DNA from: Streptomyces sp. NBC_00249
GTDB lineage: Bacteria; Actinomycetota; Actinomycetes; Streptomycetales; Streptomycetaceae
Length of the DNA: 64,000 nucleotides
Assembly (NCBI RefSeq): GCF_026342355.1
Contig: NZ_JAPEMV010000001.1
Coordinates: forward strand, 1,612,001-1,676,000
Direction: 5' to 3'
How positions within the stretch are numbered: position 1 is the first letter of the stretch; each line of letters starts with the position of its first letter. The position numbers and the translations under genes were made by a program. This document shows, piece after piece, positions 45,418-54,108 of this stretch. The notes below the pieces were generated by a model. It had not been told where the DNA came from. It saw only the letters and a list, made by a program, of their open reading frames with translations, and made no database searches.

Positions 45418-46185
45418 TCAGATCCGACGGTAGCTCGTGAAGAGGAACCCGGCCTCTTCCAGTACACAGGCGGGCACGAGCCGGTGCGGAACCGTGACGG
45501 AGGGCCCGCCGGCGATGCGCTGGGCGTCACCCGCCGTGAGCGTCGGGGAGATCGTCAGGCACAGCTCGTCCAGTACGTCGGCGGCCACGAACTGCCCCAG
45601 CAGCCGGGGCCCGCCCTCGGTCAGCTGGCGGCGCAGCCCGCGCGCGGCCAGCTCCCGTACGGCCCGGCCGGGGTCCACCGCGCTCCCCTCGCCCGCCACC
45701 ACGACCTCGGCGCCCGAGGCGGCGGCCGCCGCGACCCGGTCGGCGGGGGCGGCGGCGCCGGTCAGCACCAGGGTGGGCACCAGGGGGGAGGTGAACAGGG
45801 GCAGGGTGAAGTCGAGGTCCATGGACGCGGTGATCACGGCGATGGCCGGGGCCGGACCCTGGCCGGCGGCCTCGCGGCGGGCGGCGAAGGCCTCCCGGGC
45901 GCGGGCCGGACGGTACCCCTCCTGGCGAACCGTTTCCGCTCCGACGACCACCACATCGGCCAGCGCCCGCAGGGTGCCGAAGATCCGCATGTCGCTCTCG
46001 CCGGAGATGGGCTGCGAGCGCCCGTCGTGCTGCGCGGCCCCGTCCAGGGTCGAAACCATGTTCGCCCGCAGCCAGTGCGCGCCGGGATCGAGCGCCGGAT
46101 ACGCGTAGGCCTCGGCGAGATCGTCGAGCGACCACTCACGGTCGGCGGCTGATGTCTGATCGGTCACAGGGAACAGGCGGCGCAT
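45418..46185 (-). CDS. Pyrimidine reductase family protein (RibD C-terminal)
   Basis: A 255-residue protein of the RibD reductase / DHFR-like family. The conserved blocks are RANMVSTLDGAAQHDGRSQP, ADVVVVGAETVRQEGYRPAR and LTEGGPRLLGQFVAADVLDE, which form the NADPH and substrate pockets. It has no deaminase domain. In actinomycetes such proteins are found beside unrelated genes, and a role in riboflavin or deazaflavin-type metabolism is possible. It is divergent from the ZapE-like gene. Confidence 0.85.
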   Translation of the reverse strand: MRRLFPVTDQTSAADREWSLDDLAEAYAYPALDPGAHWLRANMVSTLDGAAQHDGRSQPISGESDMRIFGTLRALADVVVVGAETVRQEGYRPARAREAFAARREAAGQGPAPAIAVITASMDLDFTLPLFTSPLVPTLVLTGAAAPADRVAAAAASGAEVVVAGEGSAVDPGRAVRELAARGLRRQLTEGGPRLLGQFVAADVLDELCLTISPTLTAGDAQRIAGGPSVTVPHRLVPACVLEEAGFLFTSYRRI

Positions 46186-46221
46186 CGGTGCAGTCTGACA
46201 CGCCCCGTAGAGTTAAGAGCT

Positions 46222-47328
46222 GTGTCAACATCACTCTCCACCTCCGGTTCTGCCCCCGGGCAGCCCCCGATAGCCGACGCGGGCCCGCTCGCCCTGTGCG
46301 CCCGCGAACCGCGCGTGCCCGCCGAACGGCTGGTGGCCGAGATGGTGCCGCCGCCCCGCTTCGACTCGGTGCGCTTCGACACCTATGACCCGGACCCGGA
46401 CCAGCCGAGCCAGACCGAGGCCGTCACCGTGCTCGGCGGTTTCGCCGCCGGTCTCGGCGGGGCCCACGCCAGCGGCTCCGGCAAGCGCCGCTGGTTCTCC
46501 AGGAAGCCGGCCGCCCCCGCCGCCGGCCCGCGCGGGGTCTACCTCGACGGCGGCTACGGCGTCGGCAAGACCCACCTGCTGGCCTCCCTGTGGCACGCCA
46601 CCCCGGCCGAGCCCGCCCTCAAGGCCTTCGGCACCTTCGTGGAGCTCACCAACCTGGTCGGCGCCCTCGGCTTCCAGCAGACGGTGCAGACCCTCGGCGG
46701 ACACCGGCTGCTGTGCATCGACGAGTTCGAGCTCGACGACCCGGGCGACACCGTCCTGGTGTCCTCGCTGCTCAGCCGCCTCGTCGAGCAGGGCGTGGCG
46801 CTCGCCGCCACCTCCAACACCCTGCCCGGCAAGCTCGGCGAGGGCCGCTTCGCCGCCGCCGACTTCCTGCGCGAGATCCAGGGCCTGTCGGCGCACTTCC
46901 GCCCGCTGCGCATCGACGGCCAGGACTACCGCCACCGCGGCCTGCCCGAGGCCCCGGCGCCCTTCACCGACGAGCAGGTGGCGAAGGCCGCGTACGGGAC
47001 CCCGGGCGCGAGCCTCGACGACTTCCCGGGCCTGCTGGAGCACCTGGCGAAGGTCCACCCGAGCCGGTACGGGGCGCTCACGGACGGAATAGCGGCGGTC
47101 TGCCTGACCGACGTCGGCCCGGTGCCCGACCAGTCGACGGCGCTGCGCCTGGTGGTGCTGGCCGACCGGCTGTACGACCGGGAGGTCCCGGTGCTGGCCT
47201 CCGGAGTGCCCTTCGACCGGCTGTTCAGTGAAGAAATGCTCAACGGCGGCTATCGGAAGAAGTACTTCCGCGCGATATCGCGGCTCACCGCGCTCGCACG
47301 CGACGCGAAGCCCCTGGTCTCCCAGTAG
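46222..47328 (+). CDS. zapE: ZapE / AFG1-like ATPase
   Basis: A 368-residue AAA-type ATPase of the ZapE/AFG1 family. Walker A is YLDGGYGVGKTHLLASL and Walker B is HRLLCIDEFELDDPGD, followed by SNTLPGKLGEGRFAAADFLR. In E. coli ZapE modulates the FtsZ ring; the Streptomyces homologue is untested. A low-complexity N-terminus and a Lys-rich insert (SGSGKRRWFSRKPAAPAAG) are lineage-specific. GTG 46222 is chosen. Confidence 0.88.
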   Translation: MSTSLSTSGSAPGQPPIADAGPLALCAREPRVPAERLVAEMVPPPRFDSVRFDTYDPDPDQPSQTEAVTVLGGFAAGLGGAHASGSGKRRWFSRKPAAPAAGPRGVYLDGGYGVGKTHLLASLWHATPAEPALKAFGTFVELTNLVGALGFQQTVQTLGGHRLLCIDEFELDDPGDTVLVSSLLSRLVEQGVALAATSNTLPGKLGEGRFAAADFLREIQGLSAHFRPLRIDGQDYRHRGLPEAPAPFTDEQVAKAAYGTPGASLDDFPGLLEHLAKVHPSRYGALTDGIAAVCLTDVGPVPDQSTALRLVVLADRLYDREVPVLASGVPFDRLFSEEMLNGGYRKKYFRAISRLTALARDAKPLVSQ

Positions 47329-47389
47329 GTTTGGCACGGCCGGGCGCTTCTTCGGGCCCGGCCGTTTCCACTTCTGCGAAGGGATCACC

Positions 47390-47815
47390 ATGGCCACCAC
47401 GCGTCACGCGCACACCGTCTGGGAAGGCAACCTGCTGGAGGGCAAGGGTGTCGTCAGCCTCGACTCTTCGGGTCTCGGCTCGTACGACGTCTCCTGGCCC
47501 GCGCGTTCCGAGGCCGCGAACGGCAAGACCAGCCCGGAAGAGCTGATCGCCGCCGCCCACTCCAGCTGCTTCTCGATGGCGCTCTCCCACGCCCTCGCGG
47601 GCGGGGGCACCATTGCCACCCGCCTGGAGACCAAGGCCGACGTCACCTTCCAGCCCGGTGAGGGCATCACCGGCATCCACCTGACGGTGGTGGGCGAGGT
47701 CCCCGGTCTGGACGAGGCCGGTTTCGTCGCCGCCGCCGAGGGCGCCAAGAAGAACTGCCCGGTCAGCCAGGCGCTGACGGGCACGACGATCACCCTGAGC
47801 GCCTCGCTCGCCTGA
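47390..47815 (+). CDS. OsmC family peroxiredoxin
   Basis: A 141-residue OsmC-type hydroperoxide reductase. The peroxidatic Cys is in AAHSSCFSMALSHALA and the resolving Cys in AKKNCPVSQALTG, with a catalytic Arg position in PARSEAANGKTSPEELIAAA. It detoxifies organic peroxides with lipoyl or thiol donors. It starts at ATG 47390 with GAAGGGA upstream, 61 bp after the ZapE-like gene. Confidence 0.92.
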   Translation: MATTRHAHTVWEGNLLEGKGVVSLDSSGLGSYDVSWPARSEAANGKTSPEELIAAAHSSCFSMALSHALAGGGTIATRLETKADVTFQPGEGITGIHLTVVGEVPGLDEAGFVAAAEGAKKNCPVSQALTGTTITLSASLA

Positions 47816-47829
47816 TCGCCCCCCAGCAC

Positions 47830-47872
47830 CGCCACCGGGCCCCCGTGCGTGACGCGCGGGGGCCCGGTGGCG
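47830..47872. terminator. Strong terminator hairpin after osmC
   Basis: A 16 bp perfect stem (47830-47845 with 47857-47872) that continues inward as GU and GC pairs to a TGA loop. It lies 14 bp after the OsmC stop. Confidence 0.85.
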
Positions 47873-47982
47873 TTCCAGGAGGGTGACGGACGCCGGGCGG
47901 CGCTCGCGCCGCCGGGCCCAGGCCGCGGCGGCGTGGTACCACGGGCCGGTCACATCTCCAGCCGCCCACCGGGGAGTTGCCG

Positions 47983-49326
47983 ATGTCCGTCACCCGACGC
48001 AGCCTGCTCGCCGCGGGCACCGTCGCCTTCAGCGGGGCCCTCGGGGCACTGTTCGGCGGGAACCCCGCCACGGCCCGGACCGCCCGCGGCCTCGGTCCGC
48101 TCCTGCCCGACCCGCGCGGACTGCTCGACCTGCCCGCCGGGTTCTCCTACCGGGTCCTCTCGCGCGCCGGGGACCCGCTGCGCTCCGGCGAGGGGCCGGT
48201 ACCGGGCAACTGCGACGGCATGGCCGCCTTCGACGCGGGCGGCGGCCGCGTCCGGCTGGTCCGCAACCACGAGAACCGCACCACCGCCGCGCTGCGGGTA
48301 CCGGCCGTGGACGGGCTCACGTACGACCCCGGCGCCCTCGGCGGCTGCACCGTCCTGGAGCTGGACCCGGCGGGCGGGGTCCGCGCCGAACGCGTCGGCC
48401 TCGCCGGTACCGCCGTCAACTGCGCGGGCGGGCGGACCCCTTGGAACACCTGGCTGAGCTGCGAGGAGACCGAGGACCGGGCCGGCACCTCCGGCTACGC
48501 CCGCGACCACGGCCACGTCTTCGAGGTGGACCCCGCCGACCCGCACCGCCTCGGCGCGGTCCCGCTGACGGCGCTGGGCCGCTTCGCCCACGAGGCCGTC
48601 GCCGTGGACCCGTACCGGGGGGTGGTCTACGAGACGGAGGACGCCTTCGTGCGGCCCTTCGGGCTCTTCTACCGCTTCCTGCCCGCCCGGCCGCTCGGCG
48701 GCCCGGGCTCGCTGCGGGCCGGCGGCCGGCTGGAGGCCCTGCGCGTACCCGGCCTGGCCGACCTGTCCGCCGTGGACGAGCCGGGCGCGGAGTTCCCGGT
48801 GGAGTGGGTGCCCGTACCCGACCCCTCGGCCGCCGGGACCCCGATCCGCTTCCAGGACTTCGGCCCGGGCGGGATCACCCACGCGCAGAAGCTGGAGGGC
48901 TGCTACTGGGGCGGTGGCGGGGTGCACTTCGTCTCCTCCTACGCCCGCGGCGGCGACGGTTCCGCCGCCGACCACCACGGGCAGGTCTGGTTCTACGACC
49001 CGCTGCGCGCCCGGCTCCGGCTGGACGTCCGCTTCGGCCCGGCCTCCGACGTCTCGCTGCCCGGGGACTCCCCCGACAACATCTGCCTGGCCCCGGACGG
49101 CGGGCTGATGGTGTGCGAGGACGGCGGCGGGGAGCAGTACGTCTTCGGGGTGACCCCGGACGGCGAGGTGTACCCGGTGGCCCGCAACGCGCAGGACGTC
49201 GGCGGGCCGGGGGCCCCGGAGTGGGGGGAGTTCGCGGGGGTCACCTTCTCCCCCGACGCGCGGACGATGTTCGTCAACGCCTACACGCCCGGGACCACCT
49301 TCGCGGTGACCGGCCCCTGGAGGTGA
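47983..49326 (+). CDS. PhoX-like (DUF839) Tat-exported phosphatase family protein
   Basis: A 447-residue protein with a Tat signal (SVTRRSLLAAGTVAFSGALG) and a DUF839/PhoX beta-propeller. Conserved stretches are NCDGMAAFDAGGGRVRLVRN, NTWLSCEETEDRAG, GRFAHEAVAVDPYRGVVYET and PDNICLAPDGGLMVCEDGGG. PhoX enzymes are Ca/Fe alkaline phosphatases, and this would be a secreted phosphomonoesterase. ATG 47983 follows GGGGAG at 6 nt; a TTG two codons upstream is possible. No PHO box is evident. Confidence 0.82.
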   Translation: MSVTRRSLLAAGTVAFSGALGALFGGNPATARTARGLGPLLPDPRGLLDLPAGFSYRVLSRAGDPLRSGEGPVPGNCDGMAAFDAGGGRVRLVRNHENRTTAALRVPAVDGLTYDPGALGGCTVLELDPAGGVRAERVGLAGTAVNCAGGRTPWNTWLSCEETEDRAGTSGYARDHGHVFEVDPADPHRLGAVPLTALGRFAHEAVAVDPYRGVVYETEDAFVRPFGLFYRFLPARPLGGPGSLRAGGRLEALRVPGLADLSAVDEPGAEFPVEWVPVPDPSAAGTPIRFQDFGPGGITHAQKLEGCYWGGGGVHFVSSYARGGDGSAADHHGQVWFYDPLRARLRLDVRFGPASDVSLPGDSPDNICLAPDGGLMVCEDGGGEQYVFGVTPDGEVYPVARNAQDVGGPGAPEWGEFAGVTFSPDARTMFVNAYTPGTTFAVTGPWR

Positions 49327-49420
49327 CGTTCGGCCCTGCTGTTCCCGGCTTTTGCCACCTCGCGGTCCCGTCCGACGTGTTGGAAGATCGGACGGAAGCG
49401 ACGAATCGGGGTAGGTAGCG

Positions 49421-50506
49421 GTGGCGAAGAAGGACAAGGAAAAGAAGGACAGGAAGAACAAGTCCGGGAGCGGGACCGGGACCAAGGTGAAGGCGAAGGT
49501 GAGGCCCGAGCCGAAGCGGTCGAAGTCCGCCGGGGCGGAGTCCGCGGTGAAGGGGTCCGCGGTGAAGGAGTCCGCCGGGCGCGCGCCCGACCTGTCGCTG
49601 CGCGAGCTGCTGCGGATCTCCGCCGAGCGGCCCAGGGCCGCCGAGGGGTACCGCGACCCCGGCCCGGAGGTCCCGCTGCGGCCGCTGCTGCGGGTACCGC
49701 CCGGCGAGCGCGTGGACCTCGGCGCCCTGCACCCCGCCGCCGTCCCCGCCGGGCCGTCCGACAAGGCGGCGGGGGTCGCCGCCACCGCCCGGATGGCCGA
49801 ACGGCTGGCCTCCCTCCAGGAACGCCTGTACGCGGCCAGCACGGCCGGGGACCGCCGCCGGATCCTGCTGGTCCTCCAGGGCATGGACACCTCCGGCAAG
49901 GGCGGCACGGTCAAGCACGTGATCGGCCAGTTCAACCCGTCCGGATGCCGGATCAAGTCCTTCAAGACGCCCACCCCGGAGGAGCAGAACCACCCCTTCC
50001 TCTGGCGGATCATGAAGGCGCTCCCGCTGCCGGGCGAGATCGGCATCTTCGACCGCTCGCACTACGAGGACGTGCTCATCGCCCGCGTCCGCGAGCTGGT
50101 GCCGCGCAGTCAGCTGGGCCGCCGGTACGCCCAGATCAACCGTTTCGAGAAGTCCCTCGCCGACGACGGCGTGACCGTGGTCAAGGTCTTCCTGCACATC
50201 GGCTACGAGGAGCAGCGCAAGCGGCTGCTGGAGCGGCTCGACAACCCGGACAAGCACTGGAAGTTCAATCCGGGGGACATCGAGGCGCGCGGCGCGTGGC
50301 CCGCGTACCAGCAGGCGTACGAGCTGGCGCTGGAGAAGTGCTCCACGGAGACCGCGCCCTGGTACGTGGTGCCCGCGGACCGCAAGTGGTACCGCAACTG
50401 GGCGATCAGCAAGCTGCTGCTGGAGCATCTGGAGGACATCGGCCCGAAGTACCCGCCGGCCGACTTCGACGTCCAGGAGTGCCGCCGGCTCCTGCTGGCG
50501 GGGTGA
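49421..50506 (+). CDS. ppk2: Polyphosphate kinase 2 family protein
   Basis: A 361-residue PPK2-type enzyme that transfers phosphate between polyphosphate and nucleotides. The Walker A is LVLQGMDTSGKGGTVKHVIG and Walker B is IGIFDRSHYEDVLIARV; a lid is GRRYAQINRFEKSLADDG. The first 60 residues are a Lys/Ser-rich low-complexity tail (KKDKEKKDRKNKSG) that is absent in compact PPK2s and may bind polyphosphate. GTG 49421. The direction of the reaction cannot be read from sequence. Confidence 0.9.
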   Translation: MAKKDKEKKDRKNKSGSGTGTKVKAKVRPEPKRSKSAGAESAVKGSAVKESAGRAPDLSLRELLRISAERPRAAEGYRDPGPEVPLRPLLRVPPGERVDLGALHPAAVPAGPSDKAAGVAATARMAERLASLQERLYAASTAGDRRRILLVLQGMDTSGKGGTVKHVIGQFNPSGCRIKSFKTPTPEEQNHPFLWRIMKALPLPGEIGIFDRSHYEDVLIARVRELVPRSQLGRRYAQINRFEKSLADDGVTVVKVFLHIGYEEQRKRLLERLDNPDKHWKFNPGDIEARGAWPAYQQAYELALEKCSTETAPWYVVPADRKWYRNWAISKLLLEHLEDIGPKYPPADFDVQECRRLLLAG

Positions 50507-50538
50507 GCATCGCTCACCCCGCAGTCACTTCCGGGCGG

Positions 50539-51783
50539 TCACTTCCGGGCGGTCACGGCGCGTCGGACGCGCGCGTCCAGGGCCAGCAGCAGGGCGGTCG
50601 GCAGGAAGAGCGCGTCACAGACGATCATGGCCAGGGAGAGGAACGGGAGCCCGAGAGCCACGGCGATTCCCGCGTGCTCGGCCATCATCACGGCGAGCAG
50701 GACGTTCTTGACCCTCCGGTTGGCCAGCGTGAAGGGGAACGCCACCTGGATGATGACCGTCGCGTACGCCATGACCACCAGCGGGACCATTCCGGAGGCC
50801 AGCAGCTCGGACAGCCACGGCCAGGGCCGGAAGTGGTCCAGGTGCAGGGCGTAGTACAGGGCGCTGCCCTCCTGCCAGCGCAAGCCCTGGATCTTGTACC
50901 AGCCGGCGGTGGCGTAGATGAAGCAGACCTGCAGGGCCACCACGGCCATCGCGCAGTTGTGCAGCATGCCGGTGAGACGGTCCAGCACCGCGCGGGCCTC
51001 GTGCCGCGGGAACCACAGCTCGGCCGCGCGGCGGAGTCCGTGGGCGGCCCACACGGCCCACAGCACCCCGCTCCAGCCCCACCGGGGAAGTCCGAACAGG
51101 ACTCCGAGGAGCACGCCGGTCCCCTGCCACAGGTGCAGCCCCGACCGGTCCGGCGCCCCGGCCTCCCGCAGCCGGCGCCGTCGGCGCGCGTCCAGTGACC
51201 AGACCTCGCCGCAACGGAGGAAGACCAGGTAGATCGCCATGATCCGCAGGACGTTGTCGCCGCCGTCCCCGAGGAAGGGGGAACGGAACTCCAGGGACAG
51301 CACACCGATCATGAAGAACACCGAGGTGCCGCGGGTGCGCCAGCCCACCATCAGCAGGAGCGCGGCCGCCAGGGTGGCGTGGTAGACGGTCTCGAACCAC
51401 CACCGGCCGGACCACCAGGTCAGCACGCTGAAGGCCTGGTCCTCCCCGATCACCCGTACGGCCATCTCCAGCGACCAGGGGTTGAGGTCGCCGAACAGGA
51501 TCCGGCGGTGCGGCCATTCGCGTACGAGGAAGCTCGCGAGGACGAAGGCGATGCCGATGCGGACGATCGCCGCCTGGTGGGGGAACCGGGTCCGGCCGCT
51601 GGACTCGACGAACGCGGTCAGCCGCTCGGGGACGGACCGCCGGGACGCGGGCTCCTCCCCGGCGACGGACACCGGCGGGGTCCCCGGGCGGGCGGGCGCC
51701 GGGGCGGCGCCCGAGGCGTCGGGGGCCGGAGCGGGCGCCGGAATGAGCGGGATCACATCGGCCGGGTTGTCGTTGGGGGTCAC
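50539..51783 (-). CDS. HTTM domain membrane protein (VKGC-like)
   Basis: A 414-residue polytopic protein with a 75-residue Pro/Ala-rich cytoplasmic start and about seven to eight hydrophobic segments. It matches the HTTM (horizontally transferred transmembrane) domain related to vitamin K-dependent gamma-carboxylase: RIGIAFVLASFLVREWPHRR, GDLNPWSLEMA, EFRSPFLGDGGDNVLRIMAI and CFIYATAGWYKIQG. GTG 51783 overlaps the DUF5819 stop (GTGA), so the two are translationally coupled. Carboxylation of a protein partner is a possible role; catalytic Lys residues of the carboxylase are not clear. Confidence 0.82.
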   Translation of the reverse strand: MTPNDNPADVIPLIPAPAPAPDASGAAPAPARPGTPPVSVAGEEPASRRSVPERLTAFVESSGRTRFPHQAAIVRIGIAFVLASFLVREWPHRRILFGDLNPWSLEMAVRVIGEDQAFSVLTWWSGRWWFETVYHATLAAALLLMVGWRTRGTSVFFMIGVLSLEFRSPFLGDGGDNVLRIMAIYLVFLRCGEVWSLDARRRRRLREAGAPDRSGLHLWQGTGVLLGVLFGLPRWGWSGVLWAVWAAHGLRRAAELWFPRHEARAVLDRLTGMLHNCAMAVVALQVCFIYATAGWYKIQGLRWQEGSALYYALHLDHFRPWPWLSELLASGMVPLVVMAYATVIIQVAFPFTLANRRVKNVLLAVMMAEHAGIAVALGLPFLSLAMIVCDALFLPTALLLALDARVRRAVTARK

Positions 51784-52427
51784 AGGGCCGCCCCGTCCTT
51801 CGCGGCGACCGGCCACCAGGGCAGCGTCAGTTCGCGGGGCGTGGTGTCGAGGGGATCGAGGTCCCAGTCGGGTGGCTCCACCGCCGTGACCCGCGTTCTG
51901 ATCTGGACCTCTACGGGCCGCTCGCCGCTCGCTGCGGGACCGAGGCGCTGGAGCGCGATGCGCTTGAGGTACTGCTCGGACAGGCCCGCACGGGCGTCCG
52001 AGGCCCCCGCGCCACCGTCTTCATGGGCGGCCGTGTAGAACTCCCAGGCCCGGCGCAGCAGGTTCTGGTGCAGGTGGCTGGGGACCGGAGTACCGCGGAT
52101 GTCCTCGATGTCCTGCGCGGTCAGATCGGTCCACCGTCCGACACGGCCGCCGTCTCCCGGGCCGGTCCTCACCCGGGCCGAGATCGCCACGTTGTACTGC
52201 ACCGGGTTGGGCGCGAAGAGCTTCCAGTCCTGCCCGAACTCCGGGCGGACATGGCCTTCGATCTCCTGCGCGTACTCCCGTGAGATGCCGTTGGGGGGTG
52301 CGAGGGAGAGGAACAGCGTCGCGCCGTGCCACAGCGCGGCACCGGCCAGGATCGCGGCGCCCGTGACCAGCGCCGCGAGAGCCGGTGGGGACCAGACCCG
52401 GGGAGGGTGTTCCTGAGTGCCCGTCAT
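51780..52427 (-). CDS. DUF5819 family protein
   Basis: A 215-residue single-pass membrane protein. An N-terminal transmembrane helix (about 16-41, PALAALVTGAAILAGAALWH) is followed by an extracytoplasmic domain with GQDWKLFAPNPVQYNVAI and a C-terminal RELTLPWWPV. The WKLFAPNP stretch is typical of DUF5819. It is encoded just before the HTTM protein with a GTGA overlap and 53 bp after the Ser-Gly repeat protein gene. ATG 52427 has AGGAG 10 nt upstream. Function unknown; membership in one complex with HTTM is inferred. Confidence 0.8.
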   Translation of the reverse strand: MTGTQEHPPRVWSPPALAALVTGAAILAGAALWHGATLFLSLAPPNGISREYAQEIEGHVRPEFGQDWKLFAPNPVQYNVAISARVRTGPGDGGRVGRWTDLTAQDIEDIRGTPVPSHLHQNLLRRAWEFYTAAHEDGGAGASDARAGLSEQYLKRIALQRLGPAASGERPVEVQIRTRVTAVEPPDWDLDPLDTTPRELTLPWWPVAAKDGAAL

Positions 52428-52479
52428 GGCTGTGCGCTCCTGATTCCGCCGGGCCTGATCACGTGTGCGGTTTACGACG

Positions 52480-52980
52480 TCAGCGGCTGAGACCAAGGCC
52501 GCCGAGAAGGGTTCCGCCACCGAGAACGCCGAGCAGGCCGGACGAACCGGAGGCGCCCGAGGAACCGGAGCTACCCGACGAACCGGAGCTACCCGAGGAG
52601 CCGGACGAACCGGAGGCGCCCGAGGAACCGGAGCTACCCGACGAGCCCGAGGAGCCAGAAGAGCCCGAGCTACCCGAGCTACCCGAGGAGCCCGAGGAAC
52701 CGGAGGAGCCCGACGAGCCGGAGGTACCCGAAGAACCGGAGGTGTTGTTGTCGTCACCGTCGCCGAAGATCAGCCTGCGGATGTTCAGGTCGACAATCGG
52801 CCGGAACTCGTTGTTCTGGTTGCAGAAGCCGTTCAGTACCGCGCCACAACTGCGACTGACCTCCTGCGCCTGGGAATTGTTGAAGGCGTCACCGTGCTGG
52901 TCCGCCACGGCGACCTGACCGAACGCCGAAGCACCAGCGATCGACACCACGACCAGCAACGACTGCAGAACACGCTTCAT
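52480..52980 (-). CDS. Secreted Ser-Gly repeat protein
   Basis: A 166-residue exported protein. Residues 1-26 are a Sec signal (KRVLQSLLVVVSIAGASAFG, cleavage near AVA-DQ). Residues 27-78 form a small domain with two Cys (SRSCGAVLNGFCNQNNEFRP) that may form a disulfide. Residues 81-148 are almost only GSS triplets with rare Ala or Thr substitutions, and residues 149-166 are hydrophobic Gly/Leu (GLLGVLGGGTLLGGLGLSR). The layout resembles a surface-exposed disordered spacer with a hydrophobic end. It is first in an operon with DUF5819 and HTTM genes. No family is recognised. Confidence 0.78.
   Translation of the reverse strand: MKRVLQSLLVVVSIAGASAFGQVAVADQHGDAFNNSQAQEVSRSCGAVLNGFCNQNNEFRPIVDLNIRRLIFGDGDDNNTSGSSGTSGSSGSSGSSGSSGSSGSSGSSGSSGSSGSSGSSGASGSSGSSGSSGSSGSSGSSGASGSSGLLGVLGGGTLLGGLGLSR
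52537..52740 (-). repeat. Tandem 9 bp Ser-Ser-Gly coding repeat
   Basis: About 22 degenerate nonamers (on the plus strand ggagccggac-, gaaccggag- and ctacccgag-type units) encode the GSS tract. Such tracts expand and contract by slippage, so length should vary between strains. Confidence 0.85.
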
Positions 52981-53183
52981 CGCGCCACCTCTCCTCGGGT
53001 TTGACGGCGACCGGACTGGCTGCCGCAGCCGCCCCAACGACGAGATCCGGCCAAGGTCACGGAGGTGAGCCCCCGCGATGGGCCAGGCCGGTGACGGGGC
53101 GACCGTGGCGGCATCCGTCCGGGGAAGTCCGCACGCCCGCTTGACCGCCTGTCGCGCAGCCCTCTTATCGGAAAGTCATATAT

Positions 53184-53213
53184 TTTGCGTACGTGACCCT
53201 TTCTGTACGCAAA
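53184..53213. promoter_or_regulatory. Inverted repeat over the deacetylase start
   Basis: TTTGCGTAC (53184-53192) and GTACGCAAA (53205-53213) are perfect 9 bp arms 12 bp apart, flanking the GTG start at 53193 in an AT-richer patch (TCATATATTTTGCGT). Either a protein operator or an mRNA hairpin that would mask the start codon. Confidence 0.55.
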
Positions 53214-54086
53214 GTAGCGGCAGTGACCGCGCTCGGTGCCGCCCTCGCGGGATGCGGGGGCGGCGGCGCGGGCGCTCCCCAGGGCGGCGGCCAGGCCCGC
53301 CTGGGCTCCACCCCCGCGCCTCCCTCCGCCTCGGCCTCGGCCTCCGCCTCCGCGCCGGTGGCCCCGCAGCCCGGCGCACCGGGCAGGGCGCCGACGATGG
53401 CCCCCGGACCGAACGGCCTGACCCCCGTCTTCGAGCGGGCCCGGCAGCGGACCGACAAGACGGTGGCGCTGACCTTCGACGCCGACATGACCTCCGACCA
53501 GGGGCCGCGCGCCGCCTCGGGGGAACGTTTCGACAACCCCGGGCTGATCTCCGCCCTGCGCGGGCTCCAGGTGCCCTCGACCGTCTTCATGACGGGCCGC
53601 TGGGCCGAGGAGTACCCGGACCAGGCCAAGGCCATCGGCACCGACCCGAACTTCGAGATCGCCAACCACTCGTACAGCCACCACGCCTTCAAGTCCCCCT
53701 GCTACGGACTGCCCGCGCTGGACGGCGACGCCGCCCGCGCCGACGTGGAGCAGGCCTTCGCGGCCTTCAGGACGGCGGGCGCCGTCAACACCGTCCCGTA
53801 CTTCCGCTTCCCCGGCGGCTGCTACGACGACCAGGCGCTGCGGGCTCTGTCCGCCGCCAAGGTCACCGCCGTGCAGTGGGACGTGGTCAGCGGGGACGCC
53901 TTCGCGAAGGACCCGGACGCGGTGGCCGAACAGGTCCTGGCCGGGGTCAAGCCGGGATCGGTGGTGGTCATGCACTGCACGCGCAGCGCCGCCCCGGTCA
54001 CCGAGGAGGCCGTGCGGAAGATCGTCCCCGAGCTCCGAAAGCGCGGGTTCCGCTTCGTCAAGGTGTCCGAGCTGATCGGGAAGTAG
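53193..54086 (+). CDS. Lipoprotein polysaccharide deacetylase
   Basis: A 297-residue exported protein with a lipobox (LGAALAGC, Cys21) and a Ser/Ala/Pro-rich linker, then a NodB/CE4 deacetylase domain. The catalytic Asp pair is ALTFDADMTSD, the metal motif is IANHSYSHHAF (HSxxH), YFRFPGGCYDD gives the Arg and Pro block, and the last His is in VVVMHCTR. It would remove acetyl groups from peptidoglycan or another cell-surface sugar. GTG 53193. Its start is embedded in a 9 bp inverted repeat. Confidence 0.9.
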   Translation: MTLSVRKVAAVTALGAALAGCGGGGAGAPQGGGQARLGSTPAPPSASASASASAPVAPQPGAPGRAPTMAPGPNGLTPVFERARQRTDKTVALTFDADMTSDQGPRAASGERFDNPGLISALRGLQVPSTVFMTGRWAEEYPDQAKAIGTDPNFEIANHSYSHHAFKSPCYGLPALDGDAARADVEQAFAAFRTAGAVNTVPYFRFPGGCYDDQALRALSAAKVTAVQWDVVSGDAFAKDPDAVAEQVLAGVKPGSVVVMHCTRSAAPVTEEAVRKIVPELRKRGFRFVKVSELIGK

Positions 54087-54108
54087 GGACGCGGCACCCG
54101 GGGCCGGG

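Noticed and set aside
52537..52740. Tandem repeats that at first glance resemble a CRISPR or satellite array
   Set aside because: The unit is 9 bp, continuous without spacers and in frame with a secreted protein, so it is a coding repeat.
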